In this document: piece after piece, positions 30,675 through 40,098 of the stretch
Layout: every line of letters starts with the position of its first letter
Position numbering within the stretch: the stretch's first letter is position 1
From: Pseudomonas putida
Lineage (GTDB): Bacteria > Pseudomonadota > Gammaproteobacteria > Pseudomonadales > Pseudomonadaceae
Assembly (NCBI RefSeq): GCF_001636055.1
Contig: NZ_CP011789.1
Span: forward strand, 1 to 64,000
Direction: 5' to 3'
Length of the DNA stretch: 64,000 nucleotides
Notes under the pieces: generated by a model
Told to the model about the DNA's origin: nothing
The model's database searches: none
Seen by the model: only the letters and a program-made list of their open reading frames with translations
Position numbers and translations under genes: made by a program

Positions 30675-32039
30675 ATGTCCGCCTACTTCGCCGAACGCGC
30701 CCTGCTCCCTTCAGGCTGGGCCAGCAATGTCCGCCTTGAGGTGTCCACCGCCGGGCGCCTCGAAAAAATAGACGTGAACGCCAGCGCCGAAGGCGCCGAA
30801 CGCTTGGCCGGCCCGCTGCTGCCGGGCATGCCCAACCTGCATTCCCACGCCTTCCAGCGCGCCATGGCAGGCCTGGCGGAGGTGGTCGGCAATCCCAACG
30901 ACAGCTTCTGGACCTGGCGCGACCTGATGTACCGCCTGGTCGGCCTGATCACTCCCGAGCAATTGCAGGTCATCGCCCGCCAGCTGTACATCGAGATGCT
31001 CAAGGCCGGCTACACCTCGGTGGCCGAATTCCACTACGTTCACCATGACAACACCGGCACGCCCTACGCCGACCCCACCGAGCTGTCGCGCCAGATCAGC
31101 GCGGCAGCGAGCGCCAGCGGCATCGGCCTGACGTTGCTGCCGGTGCTGTACTCCCACTCCGGCTTCGGCGGCCAGGCGCCGAACGAGGGCCAGCGCCGCT
31201 TCATCAACTCCACCGAGCAGTACCTGCGCCTGCAGGAGCAGCTCAAGCCGCTGCTGGCCGCGCAACCCACGCAGCACCTGGGCCTGTGTTTCCACTCGCT
31301 GCGCGCGGTAACGCCACACCAGATCGCCGAAGTGCTGGGCGCCAGCGACAAGGCGTGCCCGGTGCACATCCACATCGCCGAGCAGCAGAAGGAAGTCAAC
31401 GACTGCCTGGGCTGGAGCGGCCGTCGCCCGGTGCAATGGCTGTACGAGCACGTCGAGGTGGATGCGCGCTGGTGCCTGGTGCATGCAACCCACGTCGAGG
31501 CCGACGAAGTCAGCGCCATGGCCCGCAGCGGCGCGGTGGCAGGGCTGTGCCTGACCACCGAGGCCAACCTGGGCGATGGCATCTTCCCGGCCGTCGACTT
31601 CCTGGCCCAGGGCGGGCGCATGGGCATCGGCTCGGACAGCCATGTCTCGCTGAGCGTGGTCGAAGAGCTGCGCTGGCTGGAGTACGGCCAACGCCTGCGC
31701 GACCAGCGGCGCAACCGGCTGTACCGCAGCGACCAGCCGATGGTCGGCCGCACACTCTACGACGCGGCGCTGTCAGGCGGCGCGCAGGCCGTGGGGCAAG
31801 GCATTGGCGAGCTGGCGGTGGGCAAGCGTGCCGACTGGCTGGTGCTCGATGGCCAGGATCCTTACCTGGCGACCTCGAGCGGCGACGGCATCCTCAACCG
31901 CTGGCTGTTCGCCGGAAGCGACCGTCAGGTACGTGATGTGATGGTCAACGGCCGGTGGGTGGTACGCCAGGGGCGACATGCGCTGGAAGAGCAAAGCGGG
32001 CAGGCATTCGCCGCGGTACTGCGCACGCTGCTGGGCTGA
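30675..32039 (+). CDS. hutF: Formimidoylglutamate deiminase
   Basis: Turns N-formimino-L-glutamate into N-formyl-L-glutamate and ammonia, feeding HutG. 454 aa from ATG 30675 (MSAYFAERALLPSGWASNVR). Amidohydrolase superfamily: metal motif MPNLHSHAFQRAM early, GLCFHSLRAV, HIHIAEQQKEV, and late Asp in GIGSDSHVSLSVVEELR. Divergent from hutC and read toward the lipocalin gene. A GC hairpin at 32045-32069 lies after its stop. Confidence 0.96.
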   Translation: MSAYFAERALLPSGWASNVRLEVSTAGRLEKIDVNASAEGAERLAGPLLPGMPNLHSHAFQRAMAGLAEVVGNPNDSFWTWRDLMYRLVGLITPEQLQVIARQLYIEMLKAGYTSVAEFHYVHHDNTGTPYADPTELSRQISAAASASGIGLTLLPVLYSHSGFGGQAPNEGQRRFINSTEQYLRLQEQLKPLLAAQPTQHLGLCFHSLRAVTPHQIAEVLGASDKACPVHIHIAEQQKEVNDCLGWSGRRPVQWLYEHVEVDARWCLVHATHVEADEVSAMARSGAVAGLCLTTEANLGDGIFPAVDFLAQGGRMGIGSDSHVSLSVVEELRWLEYGQRLRDQRRNRLYRSDQPMVGRTLYDAALSGGAQAVGQGIGELAVGKRADWLVLDGQDPYLATSSGDGILNRWLFAGSDRQVRDVMVNGRWVVRQGRHALEEQSGQAFAAVLRTLLG

Positions 32040-32044
32040 AAGCC

Positions 32045-32069
32045 GGCGCGATCAGCTGCGGATCGCGCC
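32045..32069. terminator. GC hairpin between convergent hutF and lipocalin gene
   Basis: GGCGCGATC and GATCGCGCC pair perfectly around a 7-base loop 6 bases after the hutF stop. There is no T-run, so termination is plausible but not certain. Confidence 0.5.
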
Positions 32070-32094
32070 AGGCCTGATCTGGAGCCCGGCAGAC

Positions 32095-32667
32095 TCAATG
32101 CCGGGCAACGATCGCCTTGTCCGACACCCGCCAGATCAGCCGACTGGTGTCATACCCCTGCTGGCGAGCTTTCGACAGCAGGTTCTCACGCTCCCACGCC
32201 GGCAGGCTCGGAGTTCGCGCCAGGATCCACAGGTACTTGCGATTCGGGCTGCCGACAATCGCAGTGCGGTAGTGATCGTCCACGTACAGGATCCAGTAGT
32301 CCGCCTTGGTCAGCCCCGGTACCAGGCGCGTGAACCAGTTGTCGAACTCCACCCACAACTTGTCGGTGTGCCCCGGCGCCTCGATGCCCGCACGACCTTC
32401 GGCGCGCAACCATTCATCACCTTCGGTACGGCAACGGTTGAGCACACCCAGGCTGCCATCGGGCTTCAGGTTGTAATGGGCTTCGGATTGCGCGCAGCCT
32501 TCCTGGAAGCGCATCGGCAGGCGGGCCAGTTCGAACCACTTGCCCTGGTAGCGCTTGAGGTCGACGTTGCCAGCCGTCTTGGGCGCCAACGAATCCACCG
32601 ACGAGCTGGCACACCCGCCCAATACCAACGCCAGACCCAGCGCCAGCAGCAGATGCGCGGCCCTCAT
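32095..32667 (-). CDS. blc: Outer-membrane lipoprotein lipocalin Blc
   Basis: 190 aa with a lipoprotein signal ([19 protein letters not shown], lipobox LGGC). Lipocalin motifs: [20 protein letters not shown] with the GxW near the N-terminus, and [19 protein letters not shown] with the TDY-like second conserved region. Bacterial lipocalins bind fatty acids or lysophospholipids at the outer membrane. Its ATG overlaps the stop of the small upstream lipoprotein gene (ATGA), so they are one unit. Confidence 0.93.
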   Translation of the reverse strand: MRAAHLLLALGLALVLGGCASSSVDSLAPKTAGNVDLKRYQGKWFELARLPMRFQEGCAQSEAHYNLKPDGSLGVLNRCRTEGDEWLRAEGRAGIEAPGHTDKLWVEFDNWFTRLVPGLTKADYWILYVDDHYRTAIVGSPNRKYLWILARTPSLPAWERENLLSKARQQGYDTSRLIWRVSDKAIVARH

Positions 32668-32918
32668 TTGAGGCCCTGCCCGGAGTACATCAACACCTTG
32701 TCAGCGGCGTACTGAACACTGATGAAGCTCTTCTCGTCCCCCCAGGTACAGCTGCTCATGCCGAGCGCGCCCGAGCACTCCTTCGGCGACCCGAGCAGTT
32801 GCTCGACCTCGGCCTTGCTCATGCCGGCCTTGAGCTTGGAATAGTTTTCCTGGTTGATCTTGCTGCAGGCGGTCAGGACGACCAACAAGGACAACAGGGC
32901 GAGGGAACGCAACGACAT
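32664..32918 (-). CDS. Small lipoprotein, SmpA/OmlA-like
   Basis: 84 aa from ATG 32918 with a GGAG sequence upstream. Signal [18 protein letters not shown] ends in lipobox LTAC. The mature part [19 protein letters not shown] followed by a short Cys-containing strand region ([13 protein letters not shown]) resembles the small BLIP-like/SmpA-OmlA fold. Co-transcribed with blc through a 4-base overlap. Function unknown; likely an envelope protein. Confidence 0.85.
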   Translation of the reverse strand: MSLRSLALLSLLVVLTACSKINQENYSKLKAGMSKAEVEQLLGSPKECSGALGMSSCTWGDEKSFISVQYAADKVLMYSGQGLK

Positions 32919-33140
32919 GAAGGGCTCTCCTGGAGATGGATACAACAGGCGAGACGGCCTGCAGAGACCTTAGAAGCGAAAATGCCTCCCCGGTTCCCTG
33001 CTACCCCTGCTTTCGTACCATGCCGTTGGTCGGGTCCCGTCACAAATCTCTCATGGCTAATTCATCACGGGCGACATAGCATTCAGCGATGTGGCCCTTT
33101 GCCGCACCCTCCTCCCGAAATGCCTGCGCAGACCTTGCAC

Positions 33141-35030
33141 ATGACAAAAAATCTCAAGTTCAGCCACAAGATCCTGGTGGCCGCCGCACTCGTGGTGGCC
33201 GTCGCCTTCGCCTGCTTCGTGCTGTTCAACGACTATCGCCAGCGCCAGTCGCTGCGCAGTGATACCGAAACCAACCTGCAGGAACTGGGTAACCTCACCG
33301 CGGGCAATATCCGCACCTGGCTCGACAGCCGCATCCAGTTGCTACAGTCGTTGGGCCAGCAGGTCGCCGTGGACGGCCCGGAAAAGGCCAGCCTTGACCG
33401 CAGCCTGGCGCTGCCGGTCTACGCCAGCAACTTCCAGCTCACCTACTTCGGCGGCAAGGACGGCCGTATGCAATCGGTGCCGGCCGGCAATCGCGCCCCC
33501 GACTACGACCCGCGCGCCCGCGGCTGGTACAAGGCCGCCAGCGCCGCCAACCAGACCATCATCACCGAACCCTACATCTCGGCGTCGGCCGGCAAGCTGG
33601 TGATCACCCTTGCCACGCCCGTGCAGCAGGCCGGCCAATTGATTGGCGTCAGCGGCGTCGACACCGACCTGCAGACCATCAGCAACCTGGTCAACGCCCT
33701 GGACTTCGGCGGCAAGGGCCACGCCTTAATCGTCAACGGCGAAGGCAAGATCCTCATCCATCCCAAGGCCGAGCTGGCACTCAAGACCCTGGCAGACGTC
33801 TACCCCAACAACACCCCGCGCATCGGCAAGGGGCTGGCCGAAGTCGAGGCAGACGGTCGCAGCCAGTTCATCAGCTTCACCCACGTCGATGGCGTGCCGG
33901 CGGACTGGTACGTCGCACTGGTCCTGGACCAGGATGCTGCCTTCGCCATGCTCGGCGAACTGCGCACCTCGGCGGTGGTAGCCACGCTGATTGCCGTGGT
34001 GGTGATCATCGCCCTGCTGGGCCTGCTGATTCGTGTGCTGATGGAGCCGCTGCACGTGATGGGCCGAGCCATGCGCGATATCGCCGAGGGCGAAGGCGAC
34101 CTGACCCGGCGCCTGACCATCCACGGCCAGGACGAATTCGGCAGCCTGGGGCAGTCGTTCAACCGCTTCGTCGAGCGTATCCACGAGTCGATCCGCGAAG
34201 TGGCTTCGGCCACTGGCCAGGTCAACGCCGTGGCCAAGCAGGTGGTGAGTGCATCCAACGCCTCCATCGACAACGCCGACCAGCAGTCCAGCCGCACCAG
34301 CAGCGTGGCGGCGGCGATCAACCAGCTGGGCGCCGCAGCCCAGGAGATCGCCCAGAACGCCGCCCTCGCCTCGCAGCACTCCAGCGACGCCCGCGACCTG
34401 GCCGCGGAAGGCCAGCAGGTGGTTGGCCAGACCATCGATGTGATGAACAAGCTGTCGGCGCGAATCAGCGATTCGTGCGGCAATATCGAGACGCTCAACG
34501 CCCATACCGCGAACATCGGCCAGATTCTCGACGTGATCAGCGGTATCTCCCAGCAGACCAACCTGCTGGCGCTCAACGCCGCCATCGAAGCAGCGCGGGC
34601 CGGCGAGGCAGGGCGTGGTTTTGCCGTGGTGGCCGATGAAGTGCGCAACCTGGCGCACCGCACCCAGGAGTCGGCGCAGCAGGTACAGGGGCTGATCGAG
34701 GAACTGCAGGCCGGCGCGCAAGTGGCGGTGAGCACCATGAACCAGAGCCAGCAGCACAGTGATCACAGCGTCGAGATCGCCAACCGCGCAGGCGACCGCC
34801 TGGGCAGCGTGACCCAGCGCATCGGCGAGATCGACGGCATGAACCAGTCGGTGGCCACGGCGACCGAAGAGCAGACGTCAGTGGTGGAGTCGATCAATGT
34901 CGACATCACCGAGATCAATACGCTGAACCAGCAAGGAGTGCAGAACCTGCAGAGCACCTTGCGTGCCTGCAACGACCTGGAGCATCAGGTCGATCGGTTG
35001 AAGCAGTTGGTGGGGAGTTTCAGGATATAA
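33141..35030 (+). CDS. Methyl-accepting chemotaxis protein with dCACHE sensor
   Basis: 629 aa from ATG 33141 ([17 protein letters not shown]); an ATG seven codons upstream (33120) is possible, and neither has a strong ribosome site. TM1 near residues 10-30, a periplasmic double-CACHE domain, TM2 near 275-300 ([19 protein letters not shown]), HAMP and a full signalling domain ([20 protein letters not shown]). The distal CACHE pocket contains [18 protein letters not shown] and SGVDTDL, resembling amino-acid-binding dCACHE receptors such as PctA; the ligand is not provable from this. It lacks the C-terminal CheR-docking pentapeptide. Followed by a REP-like hairpin. Confidence 0.92.
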   Translation: MTKNLKFSHKILVAAALVVAVAFACFVLFNDYRQRQSLRSDTETNLQELGNLTAGNIRTWLDSRIQLLQSLGQQVAVDGPEKASLDRSLALPVYASNFQLTYFGGKDGRMQSVPAGNRAPDYDPRARGWYKAASAANQTIITEPYISASAGKLVITLATPVQQAGQLIGVSGVDTDLQTISNLVNALDFGGKGHALIVNGEGKILIHPKAELALKTLADVYPNNTPRIGKGLAEVEADGRSQFISFTHVDGVPADWYVALVLDQDAAFAMLGELRTSAVVATLIAVVVIIALLGLLIRVLMEPLHVMGRAMRDIAEGEGDLTRRLTIHGQDEFGSLGQSFNRFVERIHESIREVASATGQVNAVAKQVVSASNASIDNADQQSSRTSSVAAAINQLGAAAQEIAQNAALASQHSSDARDLAAEGQQVVGQTIDVMNKLSARISDSCGNIETLNAHTANIGQILDVISGISQQTNLLALNAAIEAARAGEAGRGFAVVADEVRNLAHRTQESAQQVQGLIEELQAGAQVAVSTMNQSQQHSDHSVEIANRAGDRLGSVTQRIGEIDGMNQSVATATEEQTSVVESINVDITEINTLNQQGVQNLQSTLRACNDLEHQVDRLKQLVGSFRI

Positions 35031-35036
35031 GGTTCG

Positions 35037-35079
35037 GCGGCGCCTTCTTCGCGGATAAACCCGCGAAGAAGGCGCCGCT
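35037..35079. terminator. Long hairpin between convergent chemoreceptor and DUF924 gene
   Basis: GCGGCGCCTTCTTCGCGG pairs with CCGCGAAGAAGGCGCCGC around a 7-base loop, filling the gap between two converging stops (35030 and 35083). It contains the REP-like core TTCGCGG and may act in both directions. Confidence 0.7.
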
Positions 35080-35082
35080 GAT

Positions 35083-35679
35083 TCAGAACCGGGAACCCGG
35101 CTCCAGCAGGAAGTCCATCTCTTCACTGGTACTCGGCCGCCCCAGCATCAGGTTGCGATGCGGGAAACGCCCGAACCGCGCGATCACCCGCTGGTGCTGC
35201 TCGGCATAGTCCAGAAAGCCTTCGAACAGCCGGCGATTGGCCTCGGGTTGCTCGTCCAGCAAGACCTGGTAGCGCTCCACGCACAGGTTCTGCCAATCCA
35301 GCACCTCGGCGTGCTCCAGCACCAGCAGCACGAACACGCGCTGGATAGGTAGCAGCTGATAGTCCCAGCCCTTCTGCAAACCCTGCATGGCCACCACTTG
35401 CGCACGCCGGTCGCCGTCGAAGGCGCGCGGTGTGTCGCGGTAGATCATGCGCGGCAACTGGTCGAGCAGGATCAACAACCCCAACCAGCCCTGCGGGCTC
35501 TGCTGCCACTCATCGAGCCCACCCGCCAGGGCCTGCTCGACCAGATCGCCGAACAGTGCCTGGGCCTCGGCATCGTCATGCTTGCCGAACCAGCGGGTGT
35601 TTTTCTCGTCAGCCACGGCCTGGGCATTGGTGCCCCAACCGAACCACCACTCCAGCAACGGCTGCCAAGGTGCGAGCAT
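35083..35679 (-). CDS. DUF924 family protein
   Basis: 198 aa, all-helical protein of the DUF924 (TPR-like) family: WQPLLEWWFG at the start, LILLDQLPRMIYRDTPRAF, and the closing GRFPHRNLMLGR. The His/Asp pattern is conserved across the family but no biochemical role is firmly known. Cytoplasmic. Starts 3 bases after the fbp stop, so it is translated with fbp. Confidence 0.9.
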   Translation of the reverse strand: MLAPWQPLLEWWFGWGTNAQAVADEKNTRWFGKHDDAEAQALFGDLVEQALAGGLDEWQQSPQGWLGLLILLDQLPRMIYRDTPRAFDGDRRAQVVAMQGLQKGWDYQLLPIQRVFVLLVLEHAEVLDWQNLCVERYQVLLDEQPEANRRLFEGFLDYAEQHQRVIARFGRFPHRNLMLGRPSTSEEMDFLLEPGSRF

Positions 35680-35682
35680 GAC

Positions 35683-36693
35683 TTACTCCTTGTGATAGGC
35701 GGTGACGCGCTCGACCTCTTCCTTCGAGCCCAGGATCACCGACACGCGCTGGTGCAGGCTCTCAGGCTTGATGTCGAGGATGCGCTCGTAACCGTTGGTC
35801 GATGCGCCGCCGGCCTGCTCGATGATGAACGACATCGGGTTGGCTTCGTACATCAGGCGCAGCTTGCCCGGCTTGCTCGGCTCACGAGCGTCGCGCGGGT
35901 ACATGAACAGGCCGCCACGGGTCAGGATGCGGTGCACGTCGGCCACCATCGAGGCGATCCAGCGCATGTTGTAGTTCTTTTTCAGCGGCCCGGTCTCACC
36001 GGCCAGCAGCTCGCCCACGTAACGCTGCACTGGGGCTTCCCAGTGGCGCTGGTTGGACATGTTGATGGCGAACTCGGCGGTGGTTTCCGGAACGCGGATG
36101 TTTTCGTGGGTCAGGACGAAGCTGCCCAGTTCGCGGTCCAGGGTGAAGCCCTTGACGCCATTGCCCAGGGTGAGGATCAGCATGGTCTGCGGGCCGTAGA
36201 TCGCATAACCGGCGGCGACCTGCTGGGTGCCTGGTTGCAGGAAGGCGTTTTCGTTGAGGGTTTCGTTCTGGCTCAGGTACTCGTTCGGGCAACGCAGCAC
36301 GGAGAAGATGGTACCGACCGAGACGTTGACGTCGATGTTGGACGAGCCGTCCAGTGGGTCGAAGACCAGCAGGTAAGCGCCTTTGGGATATTTGCCCGGG
36401 ATCTGGTAGGCGTTGTCCATTTCTTCGGACGCCATGCCGGCCAGGTGGCCGCCCCACTCGTTTGCCTCGAGCAGGATGTCGTTGGAAATGACGTCGAGCT
36501 TCTTCTGCACTTCGCCTTGCACGTTTTCGGTGCCCATGCTGCCCAGCACGCCGCCCAGGGCGCCCTTGGACACGTGGTGGCTGATTTCCTTGCACGCGCG
36601 CGCCACCACTTCGATCAGGAAGCGCAGATCGGCAGGAGTGTTGTTGCTGCGGGTCTGCTCAATCAGATAGCGACTCAGGGTAACGCGGGACAT
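35683..36693 (-). CDS. fbp: Fructose-1,6-bisphosphatase class 1
   Basis: Gluconeogenic hydrolysis of fructose 1,6-bisphosphate. 336 aa, standard class 1 length. The metal-site motif [20 protein letters not shown] and the late [13 protein letters not shown] segment ([16 protein letters not shown]) are present, plus the substrate-site region [19 protein letters not shown]. Essential in Pseudomonas grown on amino or organic acids. Followed closely by the DUF924 gene. Confidence 0.97.
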   Translation of the reverse strand: MSRVTLSRYLIEQTRSNNTPADLRFLIEVVARACKEISHHVSKGALGGVLGSMGTENVQGEVQKKLDVISNDILLEANEWGGHLAGMASEEMDNAYQIPGKYPKGAYLLVFDPLDGSSNIDVNVSVGTIFSVLRCPNEYLSQNETLNENAFLQPGTQQVAAGYAIYGPQTMLILTLGNGVKGFTLDRELGSFVLTHENIRVPETTAEFAINMSNQRHWEAPVQRYVGELLAGETGPLKKNYNMRWIASMVADVHRILTRGGLFMYPRDAREPSKPGKLRLMYEANPMSFIIEQAGGASTNGYERILDIKPESLHQRVSVILGSKEEVERVTAYHKE

Positions 36694-36835
36694 GTATGGC
36701 TCCGAAGTGGAAAGGGGTAGAAAAACCCCCGCAGTTTACAGGGAGAGTGGCAGCCTAGCGAGCGAAGAGACTCGCCTGGCGGATCAGACGGTGGTTCAGG
36801 CGATGAGTTCAGGCAGTTGGTCGGCGGCGACCCCA

Positions 36836-36900
36836 TCGCGGGGCAAGCCCGCTCCTGCAGGGCCAGCGCCGTCCTTTGCAGGAGCGGGCTTGCCCTGCGA
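36836..36900. repeat. REP inverted pair between fbp and glgP
   Basis: TCGCGGGGCAAGCCCGCTCC and a near-exact inverted copy around a 17-base loop. It lies 22 bases past the glgP stop and upstream of fbp; the rest of the 229-base gap shows no gene. Confidence 0.85.
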
Positions 36901-36922
36901 CCGGGCCGGAACTGACACCCTG

Positions 36923-39373
36923 CTAATCCAATGCCTTCCAGATCTCAGTGGCATATTCGCGAATGGTCCGGTCCGACGAGAACCAGCCCATCCGTGCGGT
37001 ATTGAGCACCGCCATGCGCCACCACTCCTGCGGCGTATGCCACAGTTCCTCGACCCGCAGTTGGGCATCCCAGTACGCATCGAAATCGGCACACAGCAGG
37101 AAGCGATCGTAGGCCACCAGGCCGTCGATCAGCCCGGCATAGCGCCCTGGATCATCCGGCGAGAACACCCCGCTGCGGATCGCCTGCAGGACATCGCCAA
37201 GGCGCCCCGAAGCGGCCACGGCAGCCGCCGCACCGAAATCGCCCGCGCGCTTGCGGGCCTCGACCTGCTGGGCGGTCAGGCCAAAGATGAACATGTTTTC
37301 CGCGCCGACCTGCTCGCACATCTCGACGTTGGCGCCATCGAGGGTGCCGATGGTCAGCGCGCCGTTGAGGGCGAACTTCATGTTGCTGGTACCGGACGCT
37401 TCGTACCCGGCAGTGGAAATCTGCTCGGAAAGGTCGGCCGCCGGGATGATGCTCTCGGCCAGGCTGACGTTGTAGTTGGGCAGGAACACCACCTTGAGCA
37501 GCCCGCGCACGGTGGGGTCGTTGTTGACCACCCGGGCGATGTCGTTGGTCAGCTTGATGATCAGCTTGGCCTGGTGATAGCTGGCTGCCGCCTTGCCGGC
37601 GAAGATCTTCACCCGCGGCGCCCACTGGGTGGTCGGGTCGTTGCGGATGGCCTGGTACAGCGCGACGGTATGCAACAGGTTGAGCAACTGGCGCTTGTAC
37701 TCGTGGATACGCTTGACCTGCACGTCGAACAACGCTTCGGGATTGACCGTCACGCCGATGCGGTCCTGGATGATGCTCGCCAGTGCGCGCTTGCTGTGCA
37801 GGCGCTGGGCTGCGAACTGCTTGCGGAAGGTGGCTTTATCGGCATGAGGCGCCAGCGCCTTGAGCTTGCCCTCCGGATCGTCCAGCACCTCGGCGCCCAG
37901 GGCGTCGACCAGCATGCCGGTCAACTGCGGATTGGCCTGGTACAGCCAGCGGCGGAAGGTGATGCCGTTGGTCTTGTTGTTGATCCGTTGCGGATACAGC
38001 TTGTGCAATTCGGCGAACACCGTGCTCTTCATCAACTTGCTATGCAGCGCCGACACGCCGTTGACGCTGTGCGAACCGAGAAACGCCAGGTTGCCCATGC
38101 GCACACGGCGGCCGTTGTCCTCCTCGATCAGCGACACCGCGCGCAGCACGTCGAAGTCGTGCAAGCCTTTGGCCCGCAGCGCGTCGATGTGGTACGCGTT
38201 GATCAGGTAGATGATCTGCATGTGCCGCGGCAGCATGCGCTCCATCAGCGCCACAGGCCAGGTTTCCAAGGCCTCGGGCAGCAGGGTGTGGTTGGTGTAG
38301 GCCAGGGTGCCGACCGTCAGCTCCCAGGCCTTTTCCCAGGGAATCCCGTGCTGGTCGACCAGCAGGCGCATCAGCTCGGCGACGGCGATCGAGGGGTGGG
38401 TGTCGTTGAGCTGGATCGCCGCCGAGTCCGGCAGGTTGAGCAGGTCATCGTGCATGTTCAGGTGACGTCGCAGCAGATCCTGCAGCGACGCGGAGACGAA
38501 GAAGTATTCCTGGCGCAGGCGCAATTCCTGCCCCGCTTCGGTGCTGTCGGCCGGGTAAAGCACCCGCGAGATGCTTTCGGCCCGCGCCACTTCGGCCACC
38601 GCCCCCAGGTGATCGCCGGCATTGAAGCGCTCCAGGTGCAACTCTTCGAGCGCCCGGGCACGCCACAGGCGCAAGGTATTGACGCTGGAGCCGCGCCAGC
38701 CGACCACCGGCGTATCGTAGGCCACTGCACGCACGGTTTCGCCCGGCGTCCAGACCTGCCGCGCAGCACCATGGGCATCGTGCAGCGTTTCGACACTGCC
38801 GCCAAAACTGATCGGGTAGATCACCTCGGCGCGCTCGAACTCCCAAGGGTTGCCGAAGTCCAGCCAGTTCTCGGTCTGCTCCTGCTGCCAACCATCGACG
38901 ATGGCCTGGCGGAACAACCCGTGCTCGTAGCGGATACCGTAGCCATGGGCAGCAATGCCGAGGGTCGACATGCTTTCCATGAAGCACGCCGCCAGCCGTC
39001 CCAGGCCACCATTACCCAGCGCCGCATCGGGCTCGAGCAGGCGAATGCGCTCAAGGTCCACGTCCAGCCCCTCGAGCGCTTCACGGGCGATTTCCAGATA
39101 GCCCAGGTTGCTCAGGCTGTCGTACAGCAGTCGGCCGATGAGGAATTCCAGGGAGAGGTAGTAGACCCGCTTCTGGCTGCGCCGGTAGGCCCGGCGGGTG
39201 TGGTCCATCCAGTGGTCGACCATGTGATCGCGGGCGGCCAGGGCGATGGCTTCGAACCAGTCATGGTCGAAGGCATGTTCCGGGTCCTTGCCGACCGCGT
39301 AGGTCAGTTTGTCCAGTACAGCGGCGCGAAACGCGGCCACCTCGGCGTCACGAGCTTTGGGTTCCTGGGACAT
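36923..39373 (-). CDS. glgP: Glycogen/maltodextrin phosphorylase
   Basis: Phosphorolysis of alpha-1,4-glucans to glucose 1-phosphate. 816 aa from ATG 39373 (MSQEPKARDAEVAAF). Conserved blocks: EFLIGRLL, DAALGNGGLGRLAACFMES, LNDTHPSIAVAELMR, VKRIHEYKRQLLN, and the pyridoxal-phosphate lysine segment ASGTSNMKFALNGALTIGT. It stands apart from the main glg clusters here, read leftward toward fbp with a REP pair between. Confidence 0.96.
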   Translation of the reverse strand: MSQEPKARDAEVAAFRAAVLDKLTYAVGKDPEHAFDHDWFEAIALAARDHMVDHWMDHTRRAYRRSQKRVYYLSLEFLIGRLLYDSLSNLGYLEIAREALEGLDVDLERIRLLEPDAALGNGGLGRLAACFMESMSTLGIAAHGYGIRYEHGLFRQAIVDGWQQEQTENWLDFGNPWEFERAEVIYPISFGGSVETLHDAHGAARQVWTPGETVRAVAYDTPVVGWRGSSVNTLRLWRARALEELHLERFNAGDHLGAVAEVARAESISRVLYPADSTEAGQELRLRQEYFFVSASLQDLLRRHLNMHDDLLNLPDSAAIQLNDTHPSIAVAELMRLLVDQHGIPWEKAWELTVGTLAYTNHTLLPEALETWPVALMERMLPRHMQIIYLINAYHIDALRAKGLHDFDVLRAVSLIEEDNGRRVRMGNLAFLGSHSVNGVSALHSKLMKSTVFAELHKLYPQRINNKTNGITFRRWLYQANPQLTGMLVDALGAEVLDDPEGKLKALAPHADKATFRKQFAAQRLHSKRALASIIQDRIGVTVNPEALFDVQVKRIHEYKRQLLNLLHTVALYQAIRNDPTTQWAPRVKIFAGKAAASYHQAKLIIKLTNDIARVVNNDPTVRGLLKVVFLPNYNVSLAESIIPAADLSEQISTAGYEASGTSNMKFALNGALTIGTLDGANVEMCEQVGAENMFIFGLTAQQVEARKRAGDFGAAAAVAASGRLGDVLQAIRSGVFSPDDPGRYAGLIDGLVAYDRFLLCADFDAYWDAQLRVEELWHTPQEWWRMAVLNTARMGWFSSDRTIREYATEIWKALD

Positions 39374-39559
39374 GCGGCATCCTCGGGCAAGTTGACGAAT
39401 ACGGAGGGAGATTGAAGAGACTAGACCCTTCGACAGGGAGTGACAGGCTCGGTTCGCAGTTTTCATGCCGGCTTGGCGATTCCGGCAAAAGGTTGTTCAC
39501 AAATTGAACAACTCCGGTATGATCGCGCGCCCCAAGACCGTGATCCGCCCACTATTAAA

Positions 39560-39964
39560 ATGAAACCGACCCTGATCGCCGCCGCCGAAGTCGACCGCCT
39601 GGAAACCTGGCAGCGCTACACCAGCAGCATGTGCCATGGCTGCCATTCGACCTGCTGTACCCTGCCTGTTGAGGTGAAGATCAAGGATCTGATCCGCATC
39701 GGCGTGGTGGACGAGTTCGAGAAGGACGAGCCGCCGAAGAACGTCGCCAAGCGCCTGCAGAAAGAAGGCATCATCGAACGCTTCAACCAGAAGTCGGGCA
39801 TCTTCACCCTGACCCGGATGAGCAACGACGATTGCATGTATCTGGACCGCAAGAGCCGCCTGTGCACCATTTATGACAAGCGCCCGGATACCTGCCGCAA
39901 CCACCCCAAGGTCGGACCGCGGCCGGGGTACTGTGCGTACAAGCCCAAAGTGGTTGGGCGATAG
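39560..39964 (+). CDS. YkgJ-type cysteine-rich protein
   Basis: 134 aa from ATG 39560. Eight cysteines in two groups: Cys25, 28, 32, 33 (MCHGCHSTCC) and Cys92, 102, 112, 125, the pattern of the YkgJ/CxxCxxCC family, annotated as putative zinc- or iron-chelating. The second group sits in DDCMYLDRKSRLCTIYDKRP. Often found near fbp/glgP in Pseudomonas. Role unknown; metal or Fe-S binding is likely. Divergent from glgP and convergent with typA. Confidence 0.88.
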   Translation: MKPTLIAAAEVDRLETWQRYTSSMCHGCHSTCCTLPVEVKIKDLIRIGVVDEFEKDEPPKNVAKRLQKEGIIERFNQKSGIFTLTRMSNDDCMYLDRKSRLCTIYDKRPDTCRNHPKVGPRPGYCAYKPKVVGR

Positions 39965-39982
39965 GCCTGTAGCGCCGGTACG

Positions 39983-40014
39983 GGCCTCTTCGCGGGCTTG
40001 CCCGCGAAGAGGCC
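39983..40014. repeat. REP-like hairpin after the YkgJ gene
   Basis: GGCCTCTTCGCGGGC and GCCCGCGAAGAGGCC form perfect 15-base arms with a 2-base loop, 19 bases beyond the stop at 39964. Probably a transcript-end hairpin derived from a REP element. Confidence 0.8.
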
Positions 40015-40046
40015 GGCACGAATACAACGCAGTCTGCAGACAAACA

Positions 40047-40080
40047 AAAACGCCCCCGGCCTTTCGACCGGGGGCGTTTT
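40047..40080. terminator. Bidirectional rho-independent terminator
   Basis: AAAACGCCCCCGGCC and a matching GACCGGGGGCGTTTT flank a short TTTC-type loop, with A-run on one side and T-run on the other. It lies between the converging YkgJ gene and typA, 19 bases from the typA stop. Confidence 0.9.
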
Positions 40081-40098
40081 CATTCAGCCTGAGCTAAC

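Noticed and set aside
36692..39415. 907-codon plus-strand open frame over glgP
   Set aside because: Shadow of glgP, whose phosphorylase motifs are all on the minus strand.
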